Source: DATKWV01 sp035529405
GTDB lineage: Bacteria > Planctomycetota > Phycisphaerae > Sedimentisphaerales > Anaerobacaceae
Direction of reading: 5' to 3'
NCBI GenBank assembly: GCA_035529405.1
Contig: DATKWV010000126.1
Span: forward strand, 1 to 7,369
Length of the DNA: 7,369 bases
Shown here piece by piece: positions 6,875 to 7,369 of the stretch (its first letter is position 1; every line of letters begins with the position of its first letter). The notes beneath the pieces were generated by a model. The model did no database searches. It saw only the letters and a list, made by a program, of their open reading frames with translations, and was not told the DNA's origin. A program made the translations under genes and the position numbers.

Positions 6875-6946
6875 AAACAACCTGATTTCCGGAATTAATA
6901 GAACGGTCGAAAAGTTCCAGCAGTGCCGCTGGTTTAGTCGCTCATT

Positions 6947-6976
6947 GTTATATACGGCGATTTTCGGGAAAGTCAA
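6947..6976 (-). promoter_or_regulatory. Sigma-70-type promoter of the dnaG-rpoD operon
   Basis: On the minus strand TTGACT (6976-6971, 5 of 6 to consensus) precedes TATAAC (6952-6947, 5 of 6) by 18 bases; an overlapping TATATA (6954-6949) has a 16-base spacer. Transcription would start near 6940 and give a leader of about 66 bases before the dnaG ATG at 6874. The position argues against the longer reading frame that starts at 7036. Unmapped, but the best promoter match in the window. Confidence 0.65.
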
Positions 6977-7019
6977 ACCGGTCGATAAAAGAGCCGTTTT
7001 AGTACTGATAAGGGGCCTG

Positions 7020-7044
7020 CCGGCAGGTTTGGACACCTGGCCGG
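7020..7044. other. Strong hairpin upstream of the dnaG promoter
   Basis: CCGGCAGGT (7020-7028) pairs with ACCTGGCCGG (7035-7044) in a 9-bp stem with one bulged G and a TTGGAC loop. A perfect 12-bp palindrome, CCTGCCGGCAGG (7016-7027), overlaps its left arm. No T-tract follows on either strand, so it is not an obvious intrinsic terminator. It lies about 45 bases upstream of the -35 box and marks the border between GC-rich operon sequence and the AT-rich spacer. It could be a dispersed palindromic element or a barrier between transcription units. Confidence 0.45.
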
Positions 7045-7203
7045 ATAGGACAAAGAGGTAGGGGGTCAGTTTGAAAAAAATGGAATGTCTTAAGTATCAG
7101 CAGTAATATATTGGGCAGAGTTATATTTAACAAGCAAGTAGTTAGATTGAGGGAAGATAGTACATTGCTTATAACTGGTTGTTTATAGGGAAGTTATGGC
7201 AAA
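7045..7203. other. AT-rich non-coding spacer
   Basis: No open frame with a plausible start is seen on either strand. GC over 7081-7260 is 57 of 180 bases by hand count, against 40 of 60 in a sample of dnaG (5641-5700). It contains GGGGGTCAGTTTGAAAAAAA near 7062-7080 and one copy of a 28-bp repeat (7092-7119). The contrast in composition suggests DNA of separate origin, but the stretch is short. Confidence 0.5.
7092..7119. repeat. 28-bp direct repeat, copy 1
   Basis: An exact copy of 7204-7231, starting AAGTATCAGCAG, with core AATATATT (itself an 8-bp palindrome) and ending GGGCAGA. The flanking bases differ on both sides, so the match is exactly 28 bp. The two copies are 112 bp apart start to start, with 84 bases between them. 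Confidence 0.9.
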
Positions 7204-7231
7204 AAGTATCAGCAGTAATATATTGGGCAGA
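7204..7231. repeat. 28-bp direct repeat, copy 2
   Basis: Identical to 7092-7119 over 28 bases. This copy ends at the base immediately before the stop codon of the partial gene (7232-7234), so it is the first sequence of that gene's 3' untranslated region. Confidence 0.9.
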
Positions 7232-7369
7232 TTAAGCAACATTTTTTCTGTAAATTCTTTTTTCTTTTGAATCAGCAGATTCGCTTTCGTTCTCCATTTC
7301 CACATTCATATCCAAATATCTTTTGCTGGCAATCCAGTCCTCACTGACCTCCATCTCAATGGCACTAAC
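7232..7369 (-). CDS. Unidentified protein, C-terminal 45 residues (truncated by window edge)
   Basis: Reading on the minus strand from the window edge, one frame stays open for 45 codons to a TAA at 7234-7232; the other five frames contain stops. The peptide is hydrophilic and charged, with MEVSEDWIASKRYLDM near the edge, then an acidic run MEMENESESADSK-type segment (MNVEMENESESADSKEKR) and a basic end RIYRKNVA. I do not recognise the family. A start within the window (ATG at 7354-7352, 40 residues) is possible, but no convincing ribosome binding site can be seen near it. Continuation beyond the edge is the simpler reading. It shares the AT-rich composition of the adjoining spacer. Confidence 0.5.
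   Translation of the reverse strand, partial: VSAIEMEVSEDWIASKRYLDMNVEMENESESADSKEKRIYRKNVA

Noticed and set aside
6875..7036. A 54-residue N-terminal extension of DnaG from a GTG at 7036
   Set aside because: Conserved DnaG sequence begins at the internal ATG (6874), and a strong promoter at 6947-6976 lies inside the extension, so it would not be in the message.
7092..7231. A CRISPR array from the two 28-bp repeats
   Set aside because: Only two repeats, 84 bases apart, which is too long for a spacer, with no further copies and no cas genes in view.

Overview
The window looks like chromosomal DNA from a member of the Planctomycetota, most likely Phycisphaerae-like. This is inferred from the secreted GLUG-repeat protein ending in planctomycete-style dockerin-like repeats (GDGxVNxLDFAxLAxNWL), from the style of the RpoD, and from the dnaG-rpoD pair. 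No rRNA or marker search could be run, so the taxonomy is an inference. All recognised genes read on the minus strand.

Layout from the right edge, in the direction of transcription. 7232-7369 is the 3' end of an unidentified gene. 7045-7231 is an AT-rich spacer (about 32% GC by hand count over 7081-7260) with two exact 28-bp copies of one sequence, 112 bp apart. A strong hairpin (7020-7044) and a near-consensus sigma-70 promoter (6947-6976) precede dnaG (5087-6874, DNA primase). After 35 bases comes rpoD (3279-5051, primary sigma factor), which appears to use a TTG start with a good Shine-Dalgarno sequence. This is the core of the macromolecular synthesis operon: primase for replication and sigma-70 for transcription. 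rpsU, which precedes dnaG in enterobacteria, is not seen.

2950-3278 is a 329-base gene-free stretch. Next to the rpoD stop it holds two drifting arrays built from 7-base units, separated by a GC-rich imperfect palindrome. At its other end is a promoter (3024-3052) for the next gene, with an AT-rich inverted repeat touching the -35 box. 112-2949 encodes a 945-residue exported protein made of two homologous GLUG modules plus a duplicated dockerin-like C-terminus. It is probably a cell-surface or extracellular beta-solenoid protein. 1-111 holds a hairpin with a U-tract on the plus strand, suggesting a convergent plus-strand transcript entering from the left.

dnaG and rpoD are ordinary housekeeping genes. 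I see no defence, biosynthetic or mobile system that I could call new. The most unusual parts are the heptamer arrays after rpoD, the recently duplicated repeats in the surface protein, and the AT-rich spacer with 28-bp direct repeats upstream of dnaG.
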